From Anaerolineaceae bacterium (lineage in GTDB: Bacteria > Chloroflexota > Anaerolineae > Aggregatilineales > Phototrophicaceae): a stretch of DNA of 64,000 bases. Each line of letters begins with the position of its first letter. The first letter of the stretch is position 1. A program made the position numbers and the translations under genes. The notes under the pieces were generated by a model, which worked only from the letters and a program-made list of their open reading frames with translations, was not told the DNA's origin and ran no database searches. The DNA is taken from contig WGMX01000038.1 in NCBI GenBank assembly GCA_016124855.1, positions 1 through 64,000 on the forward strand, given 5' to 3'. This document shows, piece by piece, positions 1 to 8,971 of this stretch.

Positions 1-69
1 ACTCGTTTTCACGAGTGCCACTGCTTCTGCTTTGAATGCTTCGGTTTGGTGCTTTCTGTGTTTGCTCAT
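1..69 (-). mobile_element. IS3-type transposase OrfA, first 23 codons (cut by window edge)
   Basis: Only the N-terminus is inside the window. The first residues read MSKHRKHQTEAFKAEAV, the typical start of IS3-family OrfA proteins, which carry a helix-turn-helix that binds the element's ends. The ATG is at 67-69 and is preceded on the minus strand by an AAGGAG Shine-Dalgarno. The rest lies to the left of the window, so the reading frame cannot be checked further. A second open frame overlaps it (roughly 1-200, minus) with an Ala/Lys-rich run, but it has no convincing start. Confidence 0.55.
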
Positions 70-465
70 CGTTTTCTCCTTGCTCCTTCATTAAGCGTAC
101 CTGTGCAATTTCATACTCTCCACTTAATCGGGGCAAGTCCAAGTCCATTTTCTTTGCCATTGCCGCTTTTGCTGCTTTCGCCGCATATTTCGCATAATTA
201 GTGCGCTTCAGCGCCCTTTTCTACTCAGGCAGAGGCTTGAGCCTCTGACACTGACAACTGTGACGACATTTCCGACACAAAACGGCTTTGTCATAGGCTG
301 TTAACTGACGACTTTTAATTGTAAATTTCACTGTGAAATTGAAGAATCTGAAGAATTTTGCGAATCTTCGGCATGTCGCTCCCTCAATCCCGCCGTTAAA
401 TAGCGCTATAACAACTGCATCAACTGCAATATTTACAACATTTTGCATTTGACTGATGACTATCA
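70..465. other. Non-coding stretch between the IS3-type gene and an SDR gene
   Basis: No supported gene. It holds a perfect 8-bp hairpin with a 2-base loop (230-247), a perfect palindrome AATTTCAC-T-GTGAAATT (324-340), and a 28-base segment at 162-189 that occurs again at 58706-58733. The minus-strand dehydrogenase gene ends at 466, so the palindrome may help end its transcript, but there is no clear T-run. Confidence 0.5.
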
Positions 466-1239
466 TCAGAACGTACTCATCAACCCACCATCCACCACCA
501 GCAGTTGACCCGTCATATAACGGCAGTAGCTGGAAGCCAAAAACACCACCGTGCCAGAGACATCTTCCGGCAAACCGGTTCGGCGCAGCGGCACTTTCCC
601 CCGCTTGACATACCATTCCAGAAAATCGGGTGTGGTGGTTTCGTCCTCGCCGTTCACAAAGGACATCGGTGTCCGCATGAAACCCGGCGCAACCGCGTTG
701 ACCAGAATGTTATACTGACCGAGTTCCACCGCCATCGACTTGGTATAGGCGATGATGCCGCCCTTTGCTGCGTTATATGGGCCTGCGTCGCCGCTGGCAG
801 CAAACCCTTGTATTGAGGCAATGCTGATGATCCGCCCGTACTGCCGTTCAACCATATGCGGCGCGACCAACTTAGAACCCATATATACCGCTTCTAAATT
901 GACGTTGATCTGCTTGCGCCAATTGTCCAGCGAGTCGTTCAAAATCGTCCCGTAAAGCGCGATAGCCGCGTTATTCACCAGCGCGTCAATCTTGCCTTTC
1001 CACGCCACCGTGTCTTTAACCACCTGCGCGTAAGCCACGTAATCGGTAATATCCAGCGCGAAGGCTTTGGCCTCACCACCTGCCGCCTCAATTTTGGCGC
1101 GTGTGGCTTCCAGCGTTTCGGGATTGCGTTCCAGCAAAGCAACTGCTGCGCCTTCCCGCGCGAATTCCAACGCAATCGATTCGCCTAGCCCTTGTCCCGC
1201 ACCCGTCACAATGGCGACTTGCCCATCCAATAAACCCAT
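466..1239 (-). CDS. SDR family oxidoreductase (sugar/polyol dehydrogenase-like)
   Basis: A 257-residue classical short-chain dehydrogenase, a cytosolic NAD(P)-dependent enzyme. The dinucleotide-binding motif TGAGQGLG is near residue 12, an NNAA motif near residue 90, and the catalytic tyrosine and lysine are in YNAAK near residue 155. The C-terminus has the usual VDGG. It is the last gene of a minus-strand cluster with an aldose-epimerase-like gene and a CUT1 transporter, so a sugar or sugar-acid substrate is likely. The exact substrate cannot be read from sequence. Confidence 0.9.
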   Translation of the reverse strand: MGLLDGQVAIVTGAGQGLGESIALEFAREGAAVALLERNPETLEATRAKIEAAGGEAKAFALDITDYVAYAQVVKDTVAWKGKIDALVNNAAIALYGTILNDSLDNWRKQINVNLEAVYMGSKLVAPHMVERQYGRIISIASIQGFAASGDAGPYNAAKGGIIAYTKSMAVELGQYNILVNAVAPGFMRTPMSFVNGEDETTTPDFLEWYVKRGKVPLRRTGLPEDVSGTVVFLASSYCRYMTGQLLVVDGGLMSTF

Positions 1240-1279
1240 TATTTCACTCCAAGTCAGTAAATGTTGATCGAAATATTAT

Positions 1280-2275
1280 TTAGCTCACCCGCGCTTCAAC
1301 CCGTGTGGATAACGACTCACCGGCTTGCAGCAGCCGCGCGTCACCCGAAGCCACCGACTCACCGAGTGGGTTTTGGGCGATCCACGGCTCGATGCCCAGC
1401 GCATAAGGTAATCCTTTGAAGGGTAACGCCTCTGCGCCACCATACGGCTGCCAGCTAATAATCCACTTGAAAATCGCCGCATCCCAATATAAGCCGAAGG
1501 TCAGCTTCAATCGGGGGTTGGTCACTGTGACCCAGCCATCGGTTAAATCTGTCAGGTAAACATCATCGTGACTGTGAGTTTCCACACCCGGCACAACCCG
1601 CAGATCAACCCGTTCGCCTGTGCGCGTCAGGCCATGGGGCCACAGCTCACGCTGACCGGGAGCTAATCGTGCTGTTTTTTCCTCGTAAATCTGGTCGATG
1701 GTCGTGATTGTTTGAGCGCCACATTGCATCTCACAGCCTGCTTCTAGCCACGGTCCACCCACTACACAGTGATGTCCCCAAACAAAATGCTGCGCTTCTG
1801 TGCCGATGTTGGTGACTTTCTCATCCAAGATCAGCCGCAGTGAGTCCCGTTCCAAGCGCATTGTGCGTTCAAGTCGGAAATGAGTCACGCGAGTCTCCAC
1901 TTGGAAATGTACGGCTAATACTTCGTCCGTTTCAGTTTCAACCTGATATTCCCATGGCAGAGTCACCACTTCCCCGTGAAAGGGTATGGTTTGCCCGTTG
2001 TAGGTCGTCGGGCCGTTACAGCTTGGGAACAACTCCTGCCAGCAGCCTTCATAATTCTGCAAAAAGCCCATGTCTGCGCTGCCATCATGCGCTGGCGAAC
2101 CCGGAGGCCATAAGCCAATCGGGTTCTTCCACAGGAAATCAATCCCGCTCGGCTTGTGCAAGAAGGTGTAAATATCCGCGCCTTTTTCGGGCAGTACCGT
2201 AATCCGCAAGAGATCATTTTCGAGGTAAAGTGCTTTATGTCCGGCTTCTGATCCGGTTGTTATCCGACAGGTCAT
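1280..2275 (-). CDS. Aldose-1-epimerase-like protein (DUF4432-type)
   Basis: A 331-residue soluble protein resembling the galactose-mutarotase fold, with recurring aromatic/His patches (FLWKNP, a HFVWGHH segment near residue 165). It is closer in feel to the DUF4432/aldose-epimerase-like group than to true GalM. Members are thought to interconvert sugar anomers or bind sugars. It lies directly downstream of MalG-like and upstream of an SDR gene in the same direction, consistent with preparing an imported sugar for oxidation. The family assignment is by motif impression; the substrate is unknown. Confidence 0.65.
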   Translation of the reverse strand: MTCRITTGSEAGHKALYLENDLLRITVLPEKGADIYTFLHKPSGIDFLWKNPIGLWPPGSPAHDGSADMGFLQNYEGCWQELFPSCNGPTTYNGQTIPFHGEVVTLPWEYQVETETDEVLAVHFQVETRVTHFRLERTMRLERDSLRLILDEKVTNIGTEAQHFVWGHHCVVGGPWLEAGCEMQCGAQTITTIDQIYEEKTARLAPGQRELWPHGLTRTGERVDLRVVPGVETHSHDDVYLTDLTDGWVTVTNPRLKLTFGLYWDAAIFKWIISWQPYGGAEALPFKGLPYALGIEPWIAQNPLGESVASGDARLLQAGESLSTRVEARVS

Positions 2276-2301
2276 AAATAAAATCCTTAAATTCGGCGGG
2301 G

Positions 2302-3189
2302 TTATCCTTTAACCGCACCCGCCACCAAACCACGAATAAAGTAGCGTTGGAACACAATGTAAACGATCAACATCGGCGCACTTGCCAGCGCCATCCCTGC
2401 CATGCTCAGCGGAATATTCTGTAGGAAGCGCCCTTGAAAGACGCTCACACCGACCATCAAGGTTCTCAGCCGTTCATCGGGCAGGAACAGCAGGGCGATC
2501 AACAACTCCTTCCACACGTAACGCCGGTTGACGATGAACAATGTCACCAGCGGCGGGCCGGAAAGCGGCAGGATGATGCGCCACAATACACCGATTGTTG
2601 ATGCACCGTCGATTAGCGCGGCTTCCAGCAGTTCGGTTGGGATGGTGCGGAAGAATGTCACCAGCAAGTACACCGAAAACGGACACATCAAGCCTGCGTA
2701 AATCAGGATGACTCCCTGATATTTACCGAGCAGGCCAATTTGCGAGAACAGCACAAACAGCGGTACGACCATTACGACAGGTGGCACAGCCATCAATGAG
2801 GTTGAAAGCGACATCAAAAACTCGCGCCCACGAAACCGCATCCGTGCAATCGCGTAAGCCGCTAAAGCGGATATGACTGTACTCAGCAGCACCGAACCAA
2901 CCGAAATGAGGGTGCTGTTGCCCATCCACAGGAAAAAGGGATGCTGCGTCAGAACCGTGTTGTAACTGTCGAATACGATTTGCGCCGGAAAACCAATCCG
3001 GTCATCCAAATAAGCCTGCGGCGTTTTGAGCGACGAAATCACAATGAAATACGCCGGTATCAGCGCGGTAAGCGCCGCTATCAAGAGGATACCTTGTAAG
3101 GAAATGGCGACTGCTGAAGGACGCTTTTGGGTCGCGCCGTTTTTGCCTTTGACTGTGGCCTGAGATGCTGAAACACGTTGATGGTTCAT
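2302..3189 (-). CDS. CUT1 sugar ABC transporter permease, MalG-like
   Basis: A 295-residue inner-membrane permease with about six membrane segments. The cytoplasmic EAA loop reads EAALIDGAS and docks the ATPase. The start is set at the ATG at 3187-3189: it overlaps the TAA of the upstream permease by one base and has GAGGAG in front. A longer frame starting at 3318 would overlap that gene by about 130 bases and is not needed. It partners with the MalF-like gene at 3189-4067 and the binding protein at 5264-6616. Confidence 0.92.
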   Translation of the reverse strand: MNHQRVSASQATVKGKNGATQKRPSAVAISLQGILLIAALTALIPAYFIVISSLKTPQAYLDDRIGFPAQIVFDSYNTVLTQHPFFLWMGNSTLISVGSVLLSTVISALAAYAIARMRFRGREFLMSLSTSLMAVPPVVMVVPLFVLFSQIGLLGKYQGVILIYAGLMCPFSVYLLVTFFRTIPTELLEAALIDGASTIGVLWRIILPLSGPPLVTLFIVNRRYVWKELLIALLFLPDERLRTLMVGVSVFQGRFLQNIPLSMAGMALASAPMLIVYIVFQRYFIRGLVAGAVKG

Positions 3190-4067
3190 TACTGTAACTC
3201 CTCGGATGCCGCATTCCGTCGGATATAAAACAGCACGAACATCAACGTCGCTGTGACCACGAACAACAGCACCGAAGCCGCCGAAGCAATCCCCGGCAGA
3301 TGTTTCTCGAATGCCCAATTGTAGATGTACAGTTCCAGCACCATCGTTCCGTTGGCAGGCGCACCTTTCCCCGGCACAATGTAGACGTAGGCAAAGACCG
3401 AAGCCGCCATCGTAATCAGGCCGATGACCAAATAGAACTCGATTACCCCTTTAAGCTGCGGCACGACGATATACCATGTGCGCTGCCACCAATCCGCGCC
3501 GTCCAGTTGAGCAGCTTCGGTCAGTTCTTCGTTAAGCGATAGTAAACGCGACACAAACAGGATGATGCCAAAGGCCGACTCGCGCCATACGATCATGGTC
3601 AACACCGTCCAAATAGCGATGTTTTTATCCCCCAACCAATCCAGCGCGAGGTTATCCAGTCCCGCTGCCCGTAAAATCTGGTTGATTGGCCCGTTGAACT
3701 GGAACATGTTCTTCAGCACCACACCCACAATCGGCACAGCCAATACATAGGGCAGGAATACCACCGTGCGGAAAAACCGCCAGCCGCGCAGCCGTTCGTA
3801 AAGCGCAATGGCAATGATTAAAGACACCAGCAGCAGCGGGAAAACTGCCAGCAGCAGTTGTAAGTTATGGGTGACTGCCGCGCCGAACACGGGGTCTTTG
3901 AACAGCGACTCAAAATTGCCCGTTCCAATATACGGCCCGTCAAATCCGCGTATCCGTTTAAAGCTGAAGTCAAAAATCTTGACCAGCGGATAGCCGAAAA
4001 TCAGCAGCAGAATGGCAACCAACGGAGCAATAAATAAGTATGGAGTAATCGCTTTTGTACGAACCAT
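3189..4067 (-). CDS. CUT1 sugar ABC transporter permease, MalF-like
   Basis: A 292-residue permease beginning with a positively charged N-terminus and a first membrane span near residue 10, then about five more. The EAA loop (EAAQLDGAD) lies about two thirds along. It is coupled by a one-base overlap to the MalG-like gene. A repeat-containing gap (4068-4195) separates it from the SDR gene upstream. No ATPase gene is nearby, so a shared MsmK/UgpC-type ATPase is expected elsewhere. Confidence 0.92.
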   Translation of the reverse strand: MVRTKAITPYLFIAPLVAILLLIFGYPLVKIFDFSFKRIRGFDGPYIGTGNFESLFKDPVFGAAVTHNLQLLLAVFPLLLVSLIIAIALYERLRGWRFFRTVVFLPYVLAVPIVGVVLKNMFQFNGPINQILRAAGLDNLALDWLGDKNIAIWTVLTMIVWRESAFGIILFVSRLLSLNEELTEAAQLDGADWWQRTWYIVVPQLKGVIEFYLVIGLITMAASVFAYVYIVPGKGAPANGTMVLELYIYNWAFEKHLPGIASAASVLLFVVTATLMFVLFYIRRNAASEELQ

Positions 4068-4116
4068 TTTTTTTACTACTCAACAATAAATACTTTTGAC
4101 CGCCCCTGATTTCTAC

Positions 4117-4186
4117 TCCCTCCCTTTTACTACGGCTATCGGCGGACTGAGCTTGCGAAGATAGCCGATGTGGGTTGAGGTGGGGT
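4117..4186. repeat. Dispersed intergenic repeat, copy A
   Basis: About 70 bases, related at roughly three quarters identity to 47672-47740. Shared features are a CTTTTAC start, a CGGCTATCG arm matched by GATAGCCG about 30 bases later, and a GGTGGGG end. The two arms form a perfect 8-bp stem in this copy. Both copies lie between genes of a minus-strand transport operon. Confidence 0.6.
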
Positions 4187-4195
4187 TTGTTTAAA

Positions 4196-4996
4196 CTATT
4201 TCTTCATCAAACCAAACGACTCGAAAATAAATAGGTTCGAGGTTAAGCCGCCATCAATCGTGATGTTCTGCCCGACCAGATACGGCGCTTCGTCGGATGC
4301 TAAAAACGCCATGACCGCGGCACATTCCTCGACCGTTCCCAAACGTCGCATCGGCACACGGTCGAAGCGGTTGGATAGGTAATCCAGTTCTTCGGCGGAT
4401 ACGGCGTTGCTGGTCATCTCGGTCATGGTGAAACCGGGGGCGACCGCATTAGCACGGATTTTGTGTGGCGCGAGTTCAAACGCCATGCAGCGAGTCAAAT
4501 TCACTAAACCGGCTTTCGCAGTGCAGTAAGCCGAGTATGGGCCATCGGCTGCCGTCGCATCAATCGACGTAATGTTAATGATGCTGCCGCCGTTGCCTTT
4601 AGCGATCATCGCTTTAGCCACGCGCTGCGCCATAAAATAACAGCCGCGCAAATTCGTTTCCAAAACGCTGTCGTAGTAGTCCGGCGTGACTTCTAAGAAT
4701 GCGCCTTCACCCGGTACACCCGCATTGTTAATCAGCACATCAATATGTCCGCTGCGAGCTACAACCGCGTCTACTAGCGCTTGAATCTGCCCAATATCGC
4801 GCACGTCACAGATATGTGACCATGCTTTACCACCCGCGCTCGTAATTTCCTTAACCACATTGTCCAACGGTTCAGACCGCCGCCCACTGACGACCACTTC
4901 CGCGCCTTCATCCGCAAATCGAAGCGCCGCACCCCGTCCGATGCCTGTGCCACCGCCTGTTACGATCACGACCTTGTTTTCAAATCGCTTCGCCAT
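4196..4996 (-). CDS. SDR family oxidoreductase (glucose-1-dehydrogenase-like)
   Basis: A 266-residue classical SDR with TGGGTGIG near residue 15, NNAG near residue 90 and YCTAK near residue 158. VDGG is replaced by IDGG near the C-terminus, followed by a longer tail. The start is taken at the ATG at 4994-4996, which has GGAG eight bases upstream. An ATG seven codons earlier lacks a ribosome-binding site. The gene sits between a binding protein and permeases of one transporter, so it probably oxidises the imported sugar. Confidence 0.88.
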   Translation of the reverse strand: MAKRFENKVVIVTGGGTGIGRGAALRFADEGAEVVVSGRRSEPLDNVVKEITSAGGKAWSHICDVRDIGQIQALVDAVVARSGHIDVLINNAGVPGEGAFLEVTPDYYDSVLETNLRGCYFMAQRVAKAMIAKGNGGSIINITSIDATAADGPYSAYCTAKAGLVNLTRCMAFELAPHKIRANAVAPGFTMTEMTSNAVSAEELDYLSNRFDRVPMRRLGTVEECAAVMAFLASDEAPYLVGQNITIDGGLTSNLFIFESFGLMKK

Positions 4997-5053
4997 CTTT
5001 GCTCCGCTATACTCCAATAATGCCGGATGCGATAATGACGTTTAACTTTTAAT

Positions 5054-5233
5054 ACGGAGTATCTTCCGTAGGGGAGGGGCTGTGACCCTCCCGTATTGCT
5101 CCCTTCCCCTGTTACTATGGGGGAAGGGTTGGGGTTAGGGGTATCTCCGTCTTAATTTTGTAAAACATCATTCTGCCGTCCGACGCACCAAACTTAAATA
5201 CGCTCCCCTCTTAATAGGTGTATCAAGAGGGGA
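5054..5233. promoter_or_regulatory. Cluster of four hairpins with a G-run, between binding protein and SDR genes
   Basis: Four consecutive inverted repeats fill this gap: 5054-5069 (ACGGA/TCCGT), 5072-5092 (GGGAGGG/CCCTCCC), 5101-5128 (CCCTTCCCC/GGGGAAGGG) and 5204-5233 (TCCCCTCTT/AAGAGGGGA). The last one is just 30 bases after the binding-protein gene (minus strand). Such hairpins commonly protect the 3' end of binding-protein mRNA and lower expression of downstream genes. None has a strong U-run on the minus strand, so full termination is uncertain. Confidence 0.55.
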
Positions 5234-5263
5234 ATAACCTGTTAATGAGCGCGTGAACGCTTT

Positions 5264-6616
5264 TTAGATGGCTTTCGCCAATTCTTCCGACCACTTCTGA
5301 TAATTTTCGAGCAAATCCGGATTGTTATCGCGCCACTGCTTGACCACACCCGCGTTTTGCTCACCTGCCTGTTCACCGGTCATGCTGCCGCCTACAATTT
5401 CCTGTGCGGCGACGAACATGGCATCCGTCCAGAACTGCGTCGGCATCAAATCCGGAATATAGACATTGGTCGGGCCGCCTACCCAAGTGTCATAAAGCTG
5501 CTTCAAGGTTTTATCTTTGATGACGCTCGGATCCCATGTGCTGTTGATGGGGAAGAAGTTGTGCATTTCCCAGAAAGCATTCAGCCGTTCCGGTGATTGC
5601 ATGAATTGCAGCACATCCGCCGCTTCTTTCTTGTGCTTGGCGGCGCTCGGAATGCCCCAACCCTGTGAGTCGCTGATGGGAATGCCCGCTAATTTACCGT
5701 CACCAAATACTGGCATCACCATCATCCCGACGCGATCTCCCTGTGTAGGAATGTGGCTAGCAGCGACTGAACCGACGACCTGAGTCACAGCGAGTTCACC
5801 GGTTGTCACTTTGTTAATCGCGGTGAACAAATCCAGCGACAGCATATCGTCGTTCAAGAATTTGTTCTTGACCATGTCCTCTAAACGTGACCAGAAGGCA
5901 TAGTATTTAGGATCGGTGAAATCTTTATCGCCAATGAACAGCGCAATCGCGTCACCGGGGCTGTCGAGGCTTTGGGTCAACGCATTACCGAGATACCACT
6001 CGCCCCAGAAGCCGTCGCTGAGGCCGCCGCCCATCGGCGTAATGCCAGCCGTTTTGAGTTTGTCGCAGGCCGCCATCCACTCGTCCCATGTCTTGGGCGG
6101 ATTGTCAGCATCCAGTTTGGCTTTGTCGAACGAATCCTTATTGTATTCCCACAACAGCGGCACCGGATACCAACCCAAACGGTACTGTTTGCCATCGAAT
6201 ACACTGAGCGGGCTGGCGTTGGAGTTCTTGCGTACATCTTCGGGGATGAGATCGTTCAGCGGTTCTAGATAACCTTGCCAGACATTTTCGATGTGGTAAA
6301 TGCCGTTGAAAAAGAACTGAACATCAGGTGTTTCGCCTGCGGCTGCGGCAGTTGTGAATTGTGAGATGACGCAGCAGGTATCCTGTTGCAGCGTCGAGAT
6401 GGTTATGCCGGCATTCTGCTCACCGAATTTTTTGGCGGTATCCTCGACCCATTTGCCGTATGCGGGATCGTCTGCCCACCACCACAAGCTCATATCAATC
6501 TTGTCTTGGAAGGCAGCACTGGCGAAGGAAGGCAACCCGCGCATCAACCCCGCGCCGATTCCCGCCATACCTGCCGCTTTTAAAAATGAACGGCGTGAAA
6601 TCTTTTGCGAACTCAT
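5264..6616 (-). CDS. Extracellular sugar-binding protein of a CUT1 ABC transporter (Tat signal)
   Basis: A 450-residue family-1-type solute-binding protein. The N-terminus has the twin-arginine motif SRRSFLK followed by a hydrophobic stretch and an ASA cleavage-like site, so it is exported folded. The start is the ATG at 6614-6616, seven bases after GGAG. A TTG six codons upstream overlaps that ribosome-binding site and is less likely. Context assigns it to the MalF/MalG pair at 2302-4067. A motif with paired cysteines (TCCVIS) near residue 80 is unusual. Substrate unknown. Confidence 0.9.
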   Translation of the reverse strand: MSSQKISRRSFLKAAGMAGIGAGLMRGLPSFASAAFQDKIDMSLWWWADDPAYGKWVEDTAKKFGEQNAGITISTLQQDTCCVISQFTTAAAAGETPDVQFFFNGIYHIENVWQGYLEPLNDLIPEDVRKNSNASPLSVFDGKQYRLGWYPVPLLWEYNKDSFDKAKLDADNPPKTWDEWMAACDKLKTAGITPMGGGLSDGFWGEWYLGNALTQSLDSPGDAIALFIGDKDFTDPKYYAFWSRLEDMVKNKFLNDDMLSLDLFTAINKVTTGELAVTQVVGSVAASHIPTQGDRVGMMVMPVFGDGKLAGIPISDSQGWGIPSAAKHKKEAADVLQFMQSPERLNAFWEMHNFFPINSTWDPSVIKDKTLKQLYDTWVGGPTNVYIPDLMPTQFWTDAMFVAAQEIVGGSMTGEQAGEQNAGVVKQWRDNNPDLLENYQKWSEELAKAI

Positions 6617-6755
6617 AAGCTGACTCCTTTTCAAACAAAAATTTTTGCAGGCAAAGATTTGGAAACATTAAAAGTAAACGACTTTTAATTTACCTTGTTT
6701 CTGCCAGTCGACAAAATAAGGGCAATCCAAATGCCTGTCCAATAGGTTATTGTAG

Positions 6756-6775
6756 GGGCGCACGGCTGTGCGCCC
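6756..6775. repeat. Palindrome of the TGTAGGG family after a binding-protein gene
   Basis: A perfect 8-bp stem, GGGCGCAC/GTGCGCCC with a 4-base loop, preceded by TGTAG and followed on the plus strand by CTCTTTT. It lies 20 bases past the end of the minus-strand binding-protein gene. Related palindromes occur at 33263-33285 and 40558-40577, so it is both a repeat-family member and a candidate mRNA-end structure. Confidence 0.6.
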
Positions 6776-6795
6776 TCTTTTACAGAAGAAATCGA

Positions 6796-8061
6796 TTAGA
6801 GTGCTTTTTCCAAGCCGGAGATCATTTCGTCAACAGCTTGTTCGACCGTCGCGTCACCCACCAGCACCTTCTGGTAAGCGGGCAGCACGACGTTGGTTGA
6901 CCATTCGGAGTAACCGACAAATGTCTGGCGTACCCGCCCAATCTTGAGCGAGTCAAAGGCTGCGGTATACAGCTTGTTACCCGTAACGCGTGAATCATTG
7001 GCGAGAATTGAAGATGCCGGGAAGTAACCGGTCTTTTCGAGGAAGGCCAATCCCGGATCAGCCTCGCCCCAGAAGCTCACCCAATCCCAACCAGCTTCGA
7101 GGTTATCGGCTTTCGAAACGCCGTTGTATTGATAGCTCAAGAAGCTGATGGTGTTTTCGGGGCCTTTGGGTAAAACGGCGGTCATAACCTTGTCACCGAG
7201 TGTGGTGCTGAGGTCAGTCAAAGAACCGGTGTGATGGAAAACCATGGCCGTTTGACCCACCTTAAAGGCTTCCATGATGCCGCTGAAAGAATCACTGGGC
7301 GCGCTGGGTGGCACAACCTTATGAACGGTAAACAGTTCCGACCAGAACTTGATGGCCTCAATCGCTTTAGCTTTGTCGATAGCGGCTTTGCCATCCACCA
7401 CAATCGGAGAACCGAAGGCCTCAAGCATTCCGATGACATAACCCTGTCCACCACCACCGCCGCGCAAACCAAAACCATAACGGTTCTTGGATGCGTCGGT
7501 CAACTTGATGGCTGCATCCTGAAATTCTTCAAAGGTTGTCGGCGGTTTTTCGATACCCGCTTCTTGGAAGTAATCGACACGGTAGTACATCCAGTCGATG
7601 AAAGAGAAGGCGGGGACACCGTAAATCTTGTCGTCGGCGGTAATGCCATCCCATGAATTGTCGGGGAAGTTCTTCTTCAATTCCCAATTGTTGATCTTGT
7701 CGGTCAAGTCAACCAGACTCTCCATACCATTCATGTCGGGGAAGCGTTCTGCCGCGACCATCGTTGTGCTAGGCAGTGAATTGGCGGCGACCGCTGCCGT
7801 GAACTTTGCCATGAAATCGGCATTCGGGATATTTTCTTGGGTTAGTTTAATGTTGGGATACTTCTTAGCGAACAACTCCATAACGGCTTCTAAGCCCTGA
7901 AATTCCTGATCGCTGGTGAAATGATGCCAGTAGTTGATGTCACCGGCGGCATCCGACTGTGCGAACACCGGCATCAAAATATTTGCCAGCGCTAATGTTC
8001 CGCCCGCTGCTGCGACGGCCTTCAAAAAATCACGACGGCTAAGACCTTTTTGTGACTGCAT
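6796..8061 (-). CDS. Extracellular sugar-binding protein of a CUT1 ABC transporter (Tat signal)
   Basis: A 421-residue solute-binding protein. The signal region carries SRRDFLK followed by an alanine-rich hydrophobic span ending near VFAQS, a Tat signal. AGGAG stands ahead of the ATG at 8061. The order MalF (8972), MalG (8120), then binding protein is the reverse of the usual binding-protein-first order and places this gene at the 3' end of its transporter. Another binding protein follows directly, belonging to the next system. Substrate not readable. Confidence 0.9.
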   Translation of the reverse strand: MQSQKGLSRRDFLKAVAAAGGTLALANILMPVFAQSDAAGDINYWHHFTSDQEFQGLEAVMELFAKKYPNIKLTQENIPNADFMAKFTAAVAANSLPSTTMVAAERFPDMNGMESLVDLTDKINNWELKKNFPDNSWDGITADDKIYGVPAFSFIDWMYYRVDYFQEAGIEKPPTTFEEFQDAAIKLTDASKNRYGFGLRGGGGGQGYVIGMLEAFGSPIVVDGKAAIDKAKAIEAIKFWSELFTVHKVVPPSAPSDSFSGIMEAFKVGQTAMVFHHTGSLTDLSTTLGDKVMTAVLPKGPENTISFLSYQYNGVSKADNLEAGWDWVSFWGEADPGLAFLEKTGYFPASSILANDSRVTGNKLYTAAFDSLKIGRVRQTFVGYSEWSTNVVLPAYQKVLVGDATVEQAVDEMISGLEKAL

Positions 8062-8119
8062 GAATATTTCTCCTTCGTAAACATTTATTGCAATAAGTAA
8101 CCGAAACGAATTGTGCCGA

Positions 8120-8965
8120 TTAGCCTTTCATGGCTCCGGCAGTAATTCCACGAATAATGGAGCGCTGAACAATGGCGAAAAAGATGATGATAGGGATGAT
8201 ACTGATAATGCCCCCGGCACTAAATGATCCCCACGGCAGTTGAAATTCACCGATCATCAGTTGCAAACCGACAGGCCATGTGCGCGATCCTTGGCTGGTT
8301 GTCAGCATCAACGCGAATAAAAACTCGTTCCACGAGGCGATGCCGATGAACACCGCCGTCGCCACCAAGCCTGAGCGAACCAGCGGCAGCGCGATCCGTA
8401 CCAACGCCCCTAGACGGGTACAGCCATCAATACGGGCGGCTTCTTCCAGATCAACCGGTATCGAGTCGAAAAAGCCTTTCATCATCCACACGCAGAAGGG
8501 CAACAAAAAGGTGGTGTAGGCTAAAGCTAAGCCGAAGCGTGTATCCAACAAACTCAGCCGCCGCAAAATCACGAATAGTGGCACAATCATCAGCACCACC
8601 GGAAACATGCGGATAACGAGGTAGAACTGCAAAATCCAGTTGCGTCCGCGAAATTGGTAACGGGAAAGGCTGTAGGCCGCCAGCGTACCGATGAGAATCG
8701 TCGTCAACAACGTCATGACCGTCACGATGGCGCTGTTGGTGATGAGCGTTGTAAAACCGGAGCGGTTCCAAATCGCGACATAATTATCAAAGGTGATGTT
8801 TTGAGGAAGATATTGCAAATTGATGGTGATAATATCTTTTTCGACTTTTAGCGACGTGAGGAACGTCCAAATAATCGGGAACAGGGCGAAACCGACCACA
8901 CCAATGATGATTAAGTAGGTGACGACATCTAACAATCGCTCGACTTTACGCTGGTCATGCAACAT
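8120..8965 (-). CDS. CUT1 sugar ABC transporter permease, MalG-like
   Basis: A 281-residue integral membrane permease with about six spans. The EAA loop reads EAARIDGCT, with a cysteine in place of the usual alanine after DG. The gene starts six bases after the end of the MalF-like gene, so the two are very likely co-transcribed and form the heterodimeric pore. The adjacent binding protein at 6796-8061 completes the import system apart from the ATPase. Confidence 0.92.
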   Translation of the reverse strand: MLHDQRKVERLLDVVTYLIIIGVVGFALFPIIWTFLTSLKVEKDIITINLQYLPQNITFDNYVAIWNRSGFTTLITNSAIVTVMTLLTTILIGTLAAYSLSRYQFRGRNWILQFYLVIRMFPVVLMIVPLFVILRRLSLLDTRFGLALAYTTFLLPFCVWMMKGFFDSIPVDLEEAARIDGCTRLGALVRIALPLVRSGLVATAVFIGIASWNEFLFALMLTTSQGSRTWPVGLQLMIGEFQLPWGSFSAGGIISIIPIIIFFAIVQRSIIRGITAGAMKG

Positions 8966-8971
8966 AGCGAT

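Noticed and set aside
3190..3318. Longer N-terminus for the MalG-like permease
   Set aside because: The added residues are a frame-shifted reading of the MalF-like gene; the TAATG junction with GAGGAG is a better start.
6756..6775. Plus-strand intrinsic terminator
   Set aside because: The T-run is on the plus strand, but no plus-strand gene lies to its left; the repeat-family explanation fits better.
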